From Madurella fahalii (Eukaryota > Ascomycota > Sordariomycetes > Sordariales), in assembly GCA_029876055.1 (NCBI GenBank), contig CM056874.1, positions 7,626,001-7,690,000 of the forward strand: DNA of 64,000 nucleotides, written 5' to 3'. The notes beneath the pieces are model-generated. The model worked only from the letters and a program-made list of their open reading frames with translations. It had not been told where the DNA came from and did not search any database. Positions 23,446 to 34,825 of the stretch are shown here, in pieces (position 1 is the stretch's first letter; each line of letters begins with the position of its first letter). Both the position numbers and the translations under genes were made by a program.

Positions 23446-25283
23446 CTTTTAAGTGCGGTTGTAGCCAGAAAGGCCAAGGTACACGGCCAACTGGCGCAGG
23501 TCGGTTGGCGGGGCAAGTTGCTTAGACCCGGGTCGGGGGCGATCCGATCACTGCAAGATGAGGAGCGAAGGGTATTGGGGATGACGCCAACAGCCTAAAA
23601 GCGTGGCCCGGATTGGGCGATTAAAAGCTGGCTGCTGCTGAAGTTCAGCGTTGCGAAAATGGGGTCGCGACAGCATTAGACGTCAAGAGCACAGGGTTTG
23701 GGCGGGGAGCGCAATGGACGGCGAGGGATTCGAAACAGCGTGATGCTAAGGCTCCACTTGCCGCCTACCTTACCTTACCGTACTTGGCGACCGCGATACC
23801 AGCTGGAAGGAACCCAAGCCCGAGCATCCCACAATCGTCGGGCAGCTTATCCATTGGACTATGGGGCAAGGCGGCTCAAGAAGGCCCCCAAATCAGACTT
23901 GCGCACTGTGCCTCGGAGAGGTTCGACAAGACAAATCAGACAATGAGTTCATCCACAAGCAACCCAAGTCTGTCGCAGAACGTACCCTACCGGGCTTGTT
24001 AATGAGAGACTGTGCCAAAAACAAACACAGTGTAAGGAAAAAGCCACACGTATACTAGTCAGCCAGGACACTCGGTTGCCATTTAAAGCCAAAGCCCGGT
24101 TTTAATTAAATCCACGTAGCATGCGCCTTTCCATGAGGTTGCGGTGAAGACGTCGGCGGCAGCATCTAATGTACACGGCGACGTATGGGTACGCTCCCTT
24201 ACATTAGTCCAACCTCAATGTTTGGTGGAAAGCGAGGCGTGGTCTTGCTGTTCGCTGCGCCGTGCAGTCCGCGGGAGGCAGTGCAAAGCCCCTACTACGT
24301 AAATAAGCATGCAAGATGCCCCGTCGGCGAGCTAGTAGGTAAACGTCGCCATGAGTAAATGTCAAAGCTTGTGAAGCCTGACAGGCAAATACAGGTACCT
24401 CGGGTAGACACAAGAACCGCAATGACCCTGTAGTTAGGTTCCATTTGGAGGAAAGGCACTACAGTGGGATGAAGGATAATGGCCTGAATCGACACAAATG
24501 AATCTTGAGGATGACATCAGCCTTCTGCTATGATTGGTAGCTCTCTCCTAGCCCCAAGGAAGACGGCCTGCCTCAGCCATAAGTAGGTTGGGTTCTGATT
24601 GCAGCACCCAGTCGCAGGGTCTGTGGGGCTAGCCCAGCGATCTGCTGTGAAATATTACGGCGCTTGGCTGAGCGGAATGGGGCCCCGGTTGTCACCAACA
24701 CAGCCCAGGCAGCTGCACAGGATTCTTCCCCAATCCTCACACCTGGAACCAACAAAGAATAAGCCGTTCTCCCTCGGCCAGCTATGTACATACATTAGTG
24801 AGCCCGGGACGGGCATGGGCATATGATCCCAGGGCAGCTCTTGAATTTACCACCACCCCATCCTCAACTATCGCTTCCGCCTGCAAAGCGAAAACCCTCT
24901 TATCCAATCGGCGGGGTAGGTAAAGTTACCCCTCGTCCAGCCCCAATCGCTGCCAAGGCCTCCCATCTCACAACTGCCTCCCTTTCCTCCCTCGCAGCCC
25001 ATGCCTACCTGAGCTGCCGACCTCTCTCCGTTGTCCTAGGAACCCAGGTGTCCGGGCTGTCAGCTCCTCAGCCGCTTTTCTGTGCAATTTCACACCGCCG
25101 TGCGCTCTGCCCCTCGGTTCGCTTTCGCATCTGCAACACAGCCCACTGCTAGGTCGTGTCCAACGTGACGGATCAGAGTCAAACGGGACGTCTGACCACG
25201 CCGAAAAGTCTGTACTTGTATCGCGCCGCCCCTGTTTGCATCCTATCTTCCTCCGAGTCTTTTCTCCTGCAAAGCTCGGCACA
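23446..25283. other. Long intergenic region upstream of the CaM kinase
   Basis: About 1.8 kb with no supported gene. Contains short CCTTACCTTACC-type repeats (23768-23780) and stretches that can serve as the kinase promoter and long leader. I see no motif-bearing frame. Confidence 0.55.
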
Positions 25284-26945
25284 ATGAGCTGTAAGTCACC
25301 ATCGTTCCGCAATGCGCTCGCGCGCTTCGGTCTGTCCCACTTTCCAAGAACCCCCTCCCCTCCCTCCCCCTTTGTCACAGCCCCTCTGGGGACCAGCGCA
25401 GTGCCACCTCGTAGCCCAGAAACTGACAAGACGATGTTGGATAGTCTCGACTATGCTCAACCGCCTGCACGGGCAACCCGAGAGTTACGAGAAGAAGTAC
25501 GCACTTTGCAAGCCCCCCTCCCCTGTACGGCGACGTGGCACTAACAGGCCGCAACCCAGATCCAAGTACCGGTTCGGGCGCACCTTGGGTGCAGGCACCT
25601 ATGGCATCGTCAGGGAGGCCGATAGCCCCACTGGCCGGGTTGCCATCAAGATCATCCTGAAGAAGAATGTCCGGGGCAACGAGCGCATGGTCCTCGACGA
25701 GCTGGAGATGCTCCAGCGTCTCAAGCACCCCCACATTGTCAAGTTTGTCGACTGGTTTGAATCAAAAGTTTGTGGCCCCCTCGCTCCAGCAGGCATCCTG
25801 CAGGCATCCTGTAGACAGTTCAGGCTGACGGGCGGCGCTCGCTCAGGACAAGTACTACATCGTCACGGAGCTCGCGACTGGAGGAGAGCTGTTCGACCGG
25901 ATTTGCCAGCAGGGCAAGTTTACGGAAAAAGACGCGTCCCAAACGATCAAGCAGGTCCTGGACGCTGTCAACTATTTGCACCAGAACAACGTCGTCCACC
26001 GTGGTAAGTTCTCCCTGGACAATTCTCGGGGCTTCCCGTCTCTGGGGCACCTCTTAACAGCCTGATAGACCTCAAACCCGAGAATCTCCTCTACCTCACC
26101 AAGGACGCCAATTCGGACTTGGTCCTTGCCGACTTCGGGATTGCAAAGATGCTCGGCACCAAAGACGAGGTGCTCACCACCATGGCTGGGTCATTCGGTT
26201 ACGCGGCGCCCGAGGTGATGCTGAAGCAGGGCCACGGAAAACCCGTCGACATGTGGTCCTTGGGCATCATCACCTACACGCTGCTCTGTGGCTATTCGCC
26301 ATTCCGCTCTGAGAACCTCCAGGATCTCATCGACGAGTGCACCGTCTGCAACGTCGTGTTCCACGAGCGGTACTGGAAAGACGTCAGCGACGACGCCAAG
26401 GATTTCATTTTGAAGTTGCTGAAGGCGAAGCCAGAAGAGCGTTGGACGAGCGAGGTAAGCCGGCAGTTTGTCTTTATATGCTGGCACATGACAAGACACA
26501 ATAGCTAACCATGCCTACTCAGAGCGCACTTGCCCACCCCTGGCTGAGCGGCAAGAACGCCACCGACCACAACCTGCTGCCCGAGATCCGCGCGTACCTC
26601 ACTCGCGCGCGCCTGCGGCGCGGCATCGAGATGGTCAAGCTCGCCAACCGGATTGAGGCGCTCAAGATGCAGGAGGAAGACCCGGAGAACTCAGACATGC
26701 CCAAAGATGCGACGTTAGCAGCCGACCAAGCACGCCACTTTTCCAACGCTAATGACTCGGGCAGTGCCGGCGCCACAGATGGCGCCAACGGCAGCAGCGA
26801 GGGCGGCAAGCGCAAGCTGTCCAAGACCATCAAGGGTGCCATTTTCCGGGAGGTGGTCCTGGCAAAGGTGCGCGAGATGAAGGAACAGGAGGAGACGCTC
26901 AAGGTGACGCAGGAGACGTCAACAGAGGTCAAGAAGAGCGCTTGA
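25284..26945 (+). CDS. Ca2+/calmodulin-dependent protein kinase (CMK family)
   Basis: Ser/Thr kinase of the CaMK group, probably responding to Ca2+/calmodulin. Six exons: 25284-25290, 25445-25496, 25560-25767, 25847-26003, 26069-26454 and 26523-26945; 1233 nt, 410 aa, all in phase. The first coding exon is only 7 nt (ATG AGC T) and yields MSFSTMLNRLHGQPESYEKK, a known N-terminal pattern of fungal CMKs. Kinase landmarks: glycine loop LGAGTYGIVREA, VAIKIILKK, HRDLKPENLLY, DFGIAKML, GSFGYAAPEVML (APE), and DMWSLGIITYTLLCGYSPF. AHPWL ends the catalytic domain. The basic amphipathic stretch RARLRRGIEMVKLANRIEAL is the likely autoinhibitory/calmodulin-binding helix. The Ser/Gly-rich tail ends in a charged coiled-coil-like segment. 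Confidence 0.94.
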
Positions 26946-28373
26946 GGGCGGAAGGACACAAAAGGGGCGAAATGATACCACTGGAGGGCTGGACACACAC
27001 CACGGGCTGACTGGTGAGGAGGAGTTGGCAGGCCGGATGGATCTTCTTCTTGGAAGGGACGTAAAGGAACTATGCCATACCGCCCCACATGGATGATGAG
27101 TATATTACCCAAATGGTCGGCGACGGTTTGCTTCTCATGTCTTGATAATACATTTCGTATTTCGAGATGCCTCTGCGGCTTTGTTCGCTTATCTTGACTC
27201 TTCCAGCCGGCTTGAGTTGCGCGAAAAAAAGGTTAATTCAGAGCTCCAGAGAGATTGGATGGCTATCCCGGATATGAGTAGCCCTCTTCAATTGCGATCT
27301 GAAGCAGCGAGTGGGTACGTGGTGCAGATTTCGGCAATTCTCATCTCAAAATAAGCAATTTTGTTTCGGAACTCGTTCGCAAGTTCCATTAGTAGTCGGC
27401 GGGCGGGTTCGAAGAAGAAAAAGCAGACTAGTGATCTGCCCGGGGTCCGCATATCCCAGAAATCTTCTATACACAACCCACTTCACGGCTCCGCGAGGAA
27501 TCCGATTGCGCAGCGCGAACGGAGATGGGGCTGTGCGTATGTAGGTACCTTAAGGGGGTGAGCTGATCTTGAGAAATCTCGAGTGCACCGCCATAGAACC
27601 TAGGGTGGTACTACATATATAATCCTGGAGATGGAATATGTTGCGTATCCGTCCCGCCGTCATGGCGCCCTGAAGGAGGCTTGGAGCCGTGGCTATGTAA
27701 AATTGATGCAGCGGACACATCCAATATATCGGGGTTGCTAAACCCACGTACCACAGGTATTGTTGAGCGGTGCGTCGCAGCGGCGGAGAAAGGGGGGATA
27801 AATCTGGGGAGCGAGAGAGTTGATACATGGCGGGTAGCAGATATGACCGTATAACCTTACTTGGTCCGCACAGATGACAATGAGCCAGGAACCGCGTCTT
27901 CGGACTAGCCTCTCCCAAAGTCTCGGTATATCCTATCTTGTACAGAAGGCAATGCCTAAGGCAGACACTTGTATACACTGAGCCGTTGAAGACTCAGAAA
28001 CACCAATGGCCCCCTCCATCCAGATTTCCGCGTTATGATTACCAAAGGTAGTTGAAGTGAACCACCAACTATCCAAACCCCCAGAATTAGAGACCCAACC
28101 CTAGAACTCCGGTCGTCCCCTTGTGTTAACCCTGTTGACGATGCTTCCCTCCCAGTATATCCTGCCCTTCTTGCAAAATGTAATGAAAATTTGGTTACAT
28201 GCCTTCCTTCCTTCGCCCAAAGCTAACAATGCAACACTAAAAGCCCTCATTCTATTATATCCCCCAACTTTGCGCCCATGCACCGTTGTAGCCGAGCCGT
28301 CATAACTCATAGTTTTACCTTTTCCCCCCTCCTCCCCCCTCCTGCCCCTTTCTCCCGGCAAAGCTATGCTAGC
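26946..28373. other. Convergent intergenic region
   Basis: 3' flanks of the CaM kinase and the polyQ gene. About 1.4 kb without motif-bearing frames. Confidence 0.6.
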
Positions 28374-28562
28374 TCAAGCTCCGTTCAGCTCTGCCATGAC
28401 AGCCTCATAGAGCTCTTCATACCGACTCGCGTCGAACCTCTTCCGCTGCCACCCGCACTTCCGCAGGCGCTCGATCCTGGCCTGACGGTCGAGTGCGCGG
28501 AGCGTTTCGGCGGTGCTAACCTTGGCCGACGCAGCCGAATTCGTTTTCTGTTGCTTTTGTTG

Positions 28563-28593
<31 letters not shown>

Positions 28594-29777
28594 TGGGCAG
28601 AAGATGATACGGAGAGGAGACCCTCCAGACTCTGGGAGTGGCGCTTGAGCTGGGCGCGCAAGCCCGAGAGATGCTCGCAGCAACGGTCAATGGAGCGGGC
28701 AACGAGGAGGGAGTGCTCGGAATCTTCCTCTGACGGTGGCGGCAATGCAGGATCTGTCGCGCGTTCTAGGATAGTCGGTAAGGGAAACTCGAACTCGTGG
28801 AACTTTGGATTCACTGGGAGCTCAGGAAGGTCTTGTCTGATGACGCCGGCTTGGAAGTATGCGTCGTCGAATCCGAGGGTGGGAGAGTCCGGGCGGATGA
28901 TGGGTTCCTGGATTTGGAATGTCTCTTCTTTGGGGAGGGAGAAGGAGACCTTCTTTACACGCTTGGCGGGTGATTGGCATTTTGAGGAGAGATCCTCGAA
29001 AGAGCAGACCGAGTCAGTCGGCGACGACACCCGTGTGTCTGGCGTCCACGCTCGTGAGCTGATGGACCCGGAAGGCGAGTGGCAGCTCGAGCCTCGTGAT
29101 GAGGTGGCAGAGTAAGGCCGGAATCTTCGGAGCACGGAATCCTCGGCGGCGTTAATAAGCGAGGCGGCTTGGTCGAAATGGGTACGTGCTTGTTGCAAGA
29201 GGCTGGTCCGGAGAGCCGCGGTAGAAGGGAGCGGCCGTGCGCAAATTTCCATCGAGGTCGCTGCATAGAAGTGGAGGTAGATCAGGTAGACAGGTTCGGC
29301 CTGAGATGTGTCCTTAACGCCATCTAGGATCTCGAGGCACCTTGCAGAACAAGCTCGGTATCGTTTGCTGAAGTACTGCCGCTTGACCTCGGAAATTGCC
29401 TTCTTCCACTCTGCCTTGGTGGAAGGCAGCACCGTGAGAGGCGCGGACGCAGGCGCGGGCGACGGCGACGGCGACGGCGGGGGCGAGGAAAGCGACACAC
29501 GCTTAGGCAGCTTGGGCCTCGGTGCTTCAACCCGTGTTGGCGAGGTAGTCGTGGTTGACTGACGTCGGGGCGACGGCTGGGGCTGGGTTATGAAGCTCGC
29601 CCGGTTGCCCGATGTGAGCATCAGCGGTATCAATCCAGCCATCGTCGGTTCAAGTCGAGGGTGTTGATATTCGTCCGTAGAGCAGTCAAGCAAGTTGGCG
29701 AAACCTCCCCCGTCGGCGGAAAGCTCGAAACTCGGCACCACTGGGGAGTTATTAGTCGCTTGAGTTCTTGCAGGCAT
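28374..29777 (-). CDS. Conserved-looking polyQ protein of unknown function
   Basis: Unrecognised single-exon protein, 467 aa from the Met at 29777 or 422 aa from the Met at 29642 (MAGLIPLMLTSGNRASF), which I think is the more likely start because the preceding 45 residues look unconstrained. Parts: Ser/Pro-rich N-terminus; a helical, possibly TPR-like block with a SKRYRACSARCLEILDG helix and YLIYLHFYAATSMEICARPL; a Ser-rich middle with proline-directed sites; a motif-like FDDAYFQAGVIRQDLPELP; a helical block (SLLVARSIDRCCEHLSGLRAQLKRH); a run of about 13 Gln (28559-28605); and a basic helix (LRALDRQARIERLRKCGW) before a hydrophilic end. No known domain named; the TPR idea is a guess. Confidence 0.7.
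28559..28605. repeat. TTG/CTG repeat coding a polyglutamine run
   Basis: GTT/GCT trinucleotide units on the + strand are CAA/CAG on the minus strand, giving about 13 consecutive glutamines in the unknown protein. Confidence 0.9.
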
Positions 29778-32056
29778 GCGCCCTGTTGCTCGGTAAATGA
29801 AGCGATCAAAAGATCGCCGAATACGGGAAACAAGCCCAGTTCGCTTAAGTGAATTGGTGTGGGTTCGACGAGATGAGACAGAACTGGCGGGCCGCCCTTG
29901 ACCGGAAACAGGGTCCCGGTCGTCTTTTAGTGTCGCTCAACCACGTGCAGGCCGTCGAGGCTGTCGAGGTTGTCGGAGCTTTTGTGGACTGCTCGTGGTC
30001 CGGGGGACTGAGGCTCCGCGGCGGCGGCGGCTCCGCTCCGTGGCGGAACTTGTGATCGGCGCGGCTTTCGAAACAGGGCCGAACGCAGACCCGGGCTTTG
30101 GGATGTGGGGATCCAGGAGAGAGTGGCCGGTATTAAAATATTAGGCTGATCCGGGACCAGCGTTTCCAAGCCTGCCAATACCACGCGGCCAGACACCACC
30201 GGGCTGGTAAACTAGGACAATAGTGACCGGCAATTGAGCGCCAAAACACGGCCCGGAAACTGTACCAGAGTCGCGATGCTTGAGGTTTGTCGGACGGTTG
30301 AATAGGCCCAATTGAGAGCAATGAGCGGACCAAACGCGACGCGAAGGGAGAGCATCTGCAGGAGACGAGACTCGAGACTCAAAACCCGAAATCTATGCGT
30401 ACAGTACATGTATAACGCACCTAAAAGTACAGCAACGAAGAACGAAGGCGAGAGAGAGGAAGAGGACGCAAGACGATGAAGGAGCGGACGGGGTAAAAGC
30501 CCAGCGGAAGCCGACACTGTAGCAATTAAAACAATGGGAAGCCCGACGAAATGTCTCACGAGAAGTGACACAAGGGGTTGATCATTCCTTTAACTGCCAG
30601 CGCCCATCAGCACGACAAGGGGTTATATCTGATCAGCCCTTTTAGCGGCATGACGCCAGGAACAGTTTTGGCACATTTTTTTCGCGTGCCAGAGAACCAG
30701 CGGAGAAGCCGGCGGAACACAAGGTGACATCGGTGACCGCCCGCGCGCCGGCACACAAACGCAGAAACCCTTGTTGGGCTCGTGCTGAGCGCTAGCGCTG
30801 CAGGGGCACGAGCCTGGCTCCTGGGCCGTAGTCCCATAAGGGGAAAGCGCCAATTCCTTGAACCTTACTAGAGTCGAGTTGGGAAGGTGCGACAGGCACC
30901 TCTCGTCCCACCCCGCCGCTAGAAACTGTGTAGTGGGTGCAGTGGGTGCAGTGGCTTTGCGAGCCCTGCTCAGTCGCGAATGATCGTTCTCTCGTTCTGC
31001 TCATCGAACACACTATGTAGGCTTCGAAGCGTGACGCCGCACGGGCGCCACATCTCGGACACTTGAGTTTTTCGTGTCTCCATCGGGTGTAACTTCGCCA
31101 TCGTGCCACCGTCACAGTTGCAACAGATGTGCCCTGCTCCTCCCGCCAGATGATCATCCTGTGAGCATCTTTCTCCCCACCAAGACGGCCCAGTCAACAG
31201 CCCCTTCAGAGCCATGCTATACCCTTCAGCGGACAGGCTCACCAGATAAACCGCGGTCAAATTATTTTGGTAGACAGGATGATTGCAATCTCTAACCGCC
31301 AGCAAACCTGTGATTGTACAACCCGATCTTCAATGCTCATCTCTGCTGCCGCCGCCACGGGCTTCAGCCAGAGAGCATTGACCAAGTACCCGCTATCACT
31401 TATCAAACGGTCGTGTCCTCGCATCCCCCGCTTCAATACAACCTTGGTCCAGGGGTGCGTCGATGTGATGCGATCCAGACTCCTCCTCTCGTAGGTCCAC
31501 AGCCCACGGACCCAGAAAGACAGCAAGTGAGAGCTTGCGCATAAGATTGGGAGAAACAGCGCCTAAACAACAATGTCGGCAAACCACAGCACGTCATTGT
31601 CTGGGCATCTCGAACTTGCCAGCACAGCCCAGCAAACATCCAAACATGCAAACAAAACCAGCAACGAAATGCCGCCGATTCGGCCCTACAGTCCTACTAA
31701 CCTAGCCCCTCTTTTCCTTTCATCCCATCAGGGGTGAACTCTCTGACCGTTTAGCTGCACGATGCGGTCGCACTCACACCGCATTGGCCCTTTGCCAAGC
31801 GAGCAACGGTTGAACGCGGTGACAAACTCTAGACCGGGGGAGGGGATGGGGGGGTGGGTGGTTAAGGTTCGGCGAGAAGGATAAGGGAAACACCTCATCC
31901 AACTACTTCGCAGAATACAAAGTCAGACAAAAAGCTTTTAAGACATGACGTGTACCAGTGCCTGGGAAGATGTCTATTGCGACGAAGCGCCCAAATCTAT
32001 CTTTTCATGCAGCCCCAATCACATCCATCCCCTTTTTGGCCCGTCTACCGAGCGCC
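29778..32056. other. Long intergenic region, no supported gene
   Basis: About 2.3 kb between the polyQ gene 5' end and the HisRS 3' end. A 119-residue hydrophobic frame on the minus strand (30212-30571) lacks an ATG. Nothing else is supported. Confidence 0.5.
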
Positions 32057-34825
32057 TCAGTTAACCTGCGCAGCGAGATCGTCCGTCGGCACGGCGGCCG
32101 GCTCAGCTGCCGCTGCAGCGGCCTTGACCTCCTCGCCCTTGATGCCGTCGACGACTCTCAGACCCTCGGCTTGCTGCGTCATGGAATCAAGCTGCTTCTT
32201 CCGTGCAATCCGCAGTTGTACTTCTTCAGTGAGGTTGTCGAGGCTGACGAGCTCACCCTCCTTCAACGGGTGGTCCTCGGGCAGACCCATCTCTTTGAGC
32301 CGAGCCTTTCCTTGGGCGAGTTCGTCCTTGTAACCTCTGTCAGACACTGAGAGGTCAAGCGTGTGATAGAAAAGGCGCATACCTCGCCCAAAATGAGGGC
32401 AAATGGCACGCCGTTCGCCTCGGCGGCCTTGAACTGGTTTTGCAGTTTAGGCTTCACCTTGTACAGGAACTCGGCCTTGATGCCGGCATCCCATAGGCGC
32501 GTGCAGATCTGGCTCCGCTCCTTCAGTAGTCCGGTGAAGTCCTTGCCGCCACCAAGCGCCATGACAAAGACATCAACCTCGTTCCTCCGTTCCTTCTTCT
32601 TCAAGGAAGCTTGAGTGATGGAGAAGATCCGGTCAATACCAAAGCTGATACCAACACACGGTACTTGCGTCTTCCCAGAGAACATGCCCACGAGATTGTC
32701 GTACCTGCGTCCGAGTTAATTGGAATCAGAATACGGAAACAACTGATGCCACCAACCTGCCTCCTGCCGCAACAGAGCCTGATTATGGAATGTCAGCGCA
32801 GGGCAGCCAAAGATTTTTTTTTTTTCTTCTTTCTTTTGATTTGCGAGGGGCTCACCTATCCCGATAGTCGGGTCGTCAGAGCGGTCCTCATCAGGATCTC
32901 CAGGCTTGCCGCCCTTCTTCTTGACCGGTTTTTCCTTGGAATCATCTGCAGCCGAGACAGCAGGCGCAGAGCCCTCGGTCACAACTTCGTAGATAACCCC
33001 TGTGTAGTAGTCCAAACCTGTGATACTATGTGTTAGCCATTGCGCCGTCGGAGCAGCATGGTCATGGAAGATCCGAGCATACCTCTAGCTAAAGAGAGAT
33101 CGAAAGAAACAGTGTGCAGGGCGTTGAAGGCCTCGAGGTAGGTAAAGAGTAAGTCCATGTCTGTGAACCCCTGTTGCATGGACTCGTTTGCTGCCAGGGC
33201 TTCATCCTTTCGCAACTTCTCTAGGAGGTCCCGTTGCCCCTTGAGCACCACATACTTGCCTGCCGCGTGGTTAGCAGGCAATGCTGGCGCCAAGACTGCC
33301 CGACGTACCGATCTTATCCGCAACCTCGGGCGCCAGTCCCTTCTCGTCAACCATCTCTTTCCGGACATCGACCCAGGGCATCTTATCGAGCTTATCTACA
33401 GCAGAGGAAATCGGGCGGATGAGGTTCTCGGGCACACCGCAAACCTGGAAGATGCCGTCGAGGATTTTCCGGGAATTCAACTTGATGGTGTACTTCCCTT
33501 GCCAGCCCAGGCTATCGAAGACCTCGTTGATAATCCTGATCTGGTTGCGTTATTTAGAACCAATCCTGAAACGGACGAGATGGCGAAGGCTAGAGCTGGC
33601 GTTTAAACGTACAATTTCGGCATCCGGGATCATAGGGTCGTACGCGCCCTGCTCTAATTAGCTTGTGTAAGTTCACAGAAAGAAGCGTGACAAGTTATCA
33701 CTTACCGCAATGTCAAAGCTGAATGTAGCCATGTCGTCAACTACTACAACCCCCGAGTGAAATGTAAGATTAATACGTACTCGCATTGGTACTATATCAT
33801 CCGGTCAGTTCTCGGCCTCGCCCATTTCGCCAGGAAAAAGGATATGCTCACGAATTCTCTCATGCGGCCCTTCTTCACTGCCGGCTGGTCTCTCCGGTAG
33901 ACCTTTGCAATGTGGTAGCGCTTGATCTGGGTGACGTCTTTGTTCATGGCCAAGTATCGGGCTGGGTAGCCAGTCAATATCACTTCATCTCAGGGCGCCA
34001 GAGTTTTGGCGTACCGAAAGGAACCGTCAAGTCATATCGCAAGCTGCAGAGCTCGCCGCCCTGATCGGCTAAGTCGTACTACGATGGGATCGAATTAGGC
34101 CAGGCCTGAAGTTGCAAAACGGGTAGTCAAGTGACGGGCCACTCACAATGAGTTTGCTGTCTTCTCCATATTTGCCTGGTTGTGCCTCCCCGTCAGCGAA
34201 CTCCTGGACCGTGATCGGCATGTTATCTCGGCGTACCCGCAAGAATCTCTAGTTATTATTAGCGGAAAAGTTATCCACAGGGTGGTAGTACCCAAATGGG
34301 GCCTACAAACCCTTCAGTTCAAACACAGGCGTGTCGATGGTAATGCCACCATGGCGCTCTTTCTTCCTCGTCAGCCCCGCACCCCGTAACGGTTACCCTG
34401 AAGGTACTGGCTGTACGCACTGAAGACATCGGTAATGGTGTTGAAGATCTTCTCCCTGAGGACCATGTCCGCGCCGGACCCTAGACGGCGTTAGAGTGGT
34501 CTCGAGCAGGCAGTGGAGCCCCAACGTCGACGCACAGTCTCTGGTTCCCTTGGGAGTCCTGTGGGCATGGTTAGTCATGCGCTACCTCCCTGAAGCCTCG
34601 GATAGCGAAGAAGCATATGCAAACATACTTGATCTCAAACTTGGGGGCTTTCGGTGCCATGTCTGCGACAGTGACTTTTGGCTCCTGTGGTCTGCTTGAC
34701 GAAGTTGCGAATTGTTGTCGAGATCCGAGTTTGCGAGCTGCCGAGGCTGAAAAATTGGCCAATACCGGTGTCAGTCGTCGTTGTGGTCGGGCAGACCGAA
34801 GGGCCGGTATCCACGGGCTCTGCAT
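32057..34825 (-). CDS. HTS1: Histidyl-tRNA synthetase, mitochondrial and cytosolic forms
   Basis: Class II aminoacyl-tRNA synthetase charging tRNA-His. Seventeen exons fit with no phase break: 34629-34825, 34536-34558, 34421-34480, 34311-34358, 34237-34248, 34147-34175, 34015-34078, 33852-33961, 33781-33791, 33706-33718, 33613-33648, 33309-33540, 33083-33259, 32856-33017, 32757-32778, 32383-32704 and 32057-32326. From Met 34660 (MAPKAPKFEIKTPKGTRDWSGADM) it gives 540 aa; from Met 34825 it gains a 55-residue Arg/Ser-rich mitochondrial presequence (MQSPWIPALRSARPQRRL). Landmarks: DTPVFELKEILAGKYGEDSK; motif 2 region YRRDQPAVKKGRMREF; histidine motif GLDYYTGVIYE; motif 3 VGISFGIDRIF; C-terminal anticodon-binding domain and an Ala-rich tail. 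Two-start dual targeting is known for yeast HTS1. Confidence 0.95.

Noticed and set aside
30212..30571. 119-codon hydrophobic frame on the minus strand
   Set aside because: No ATG at its beginning (the first codon is GTG), no splice sites that improve it, no recognised motif.
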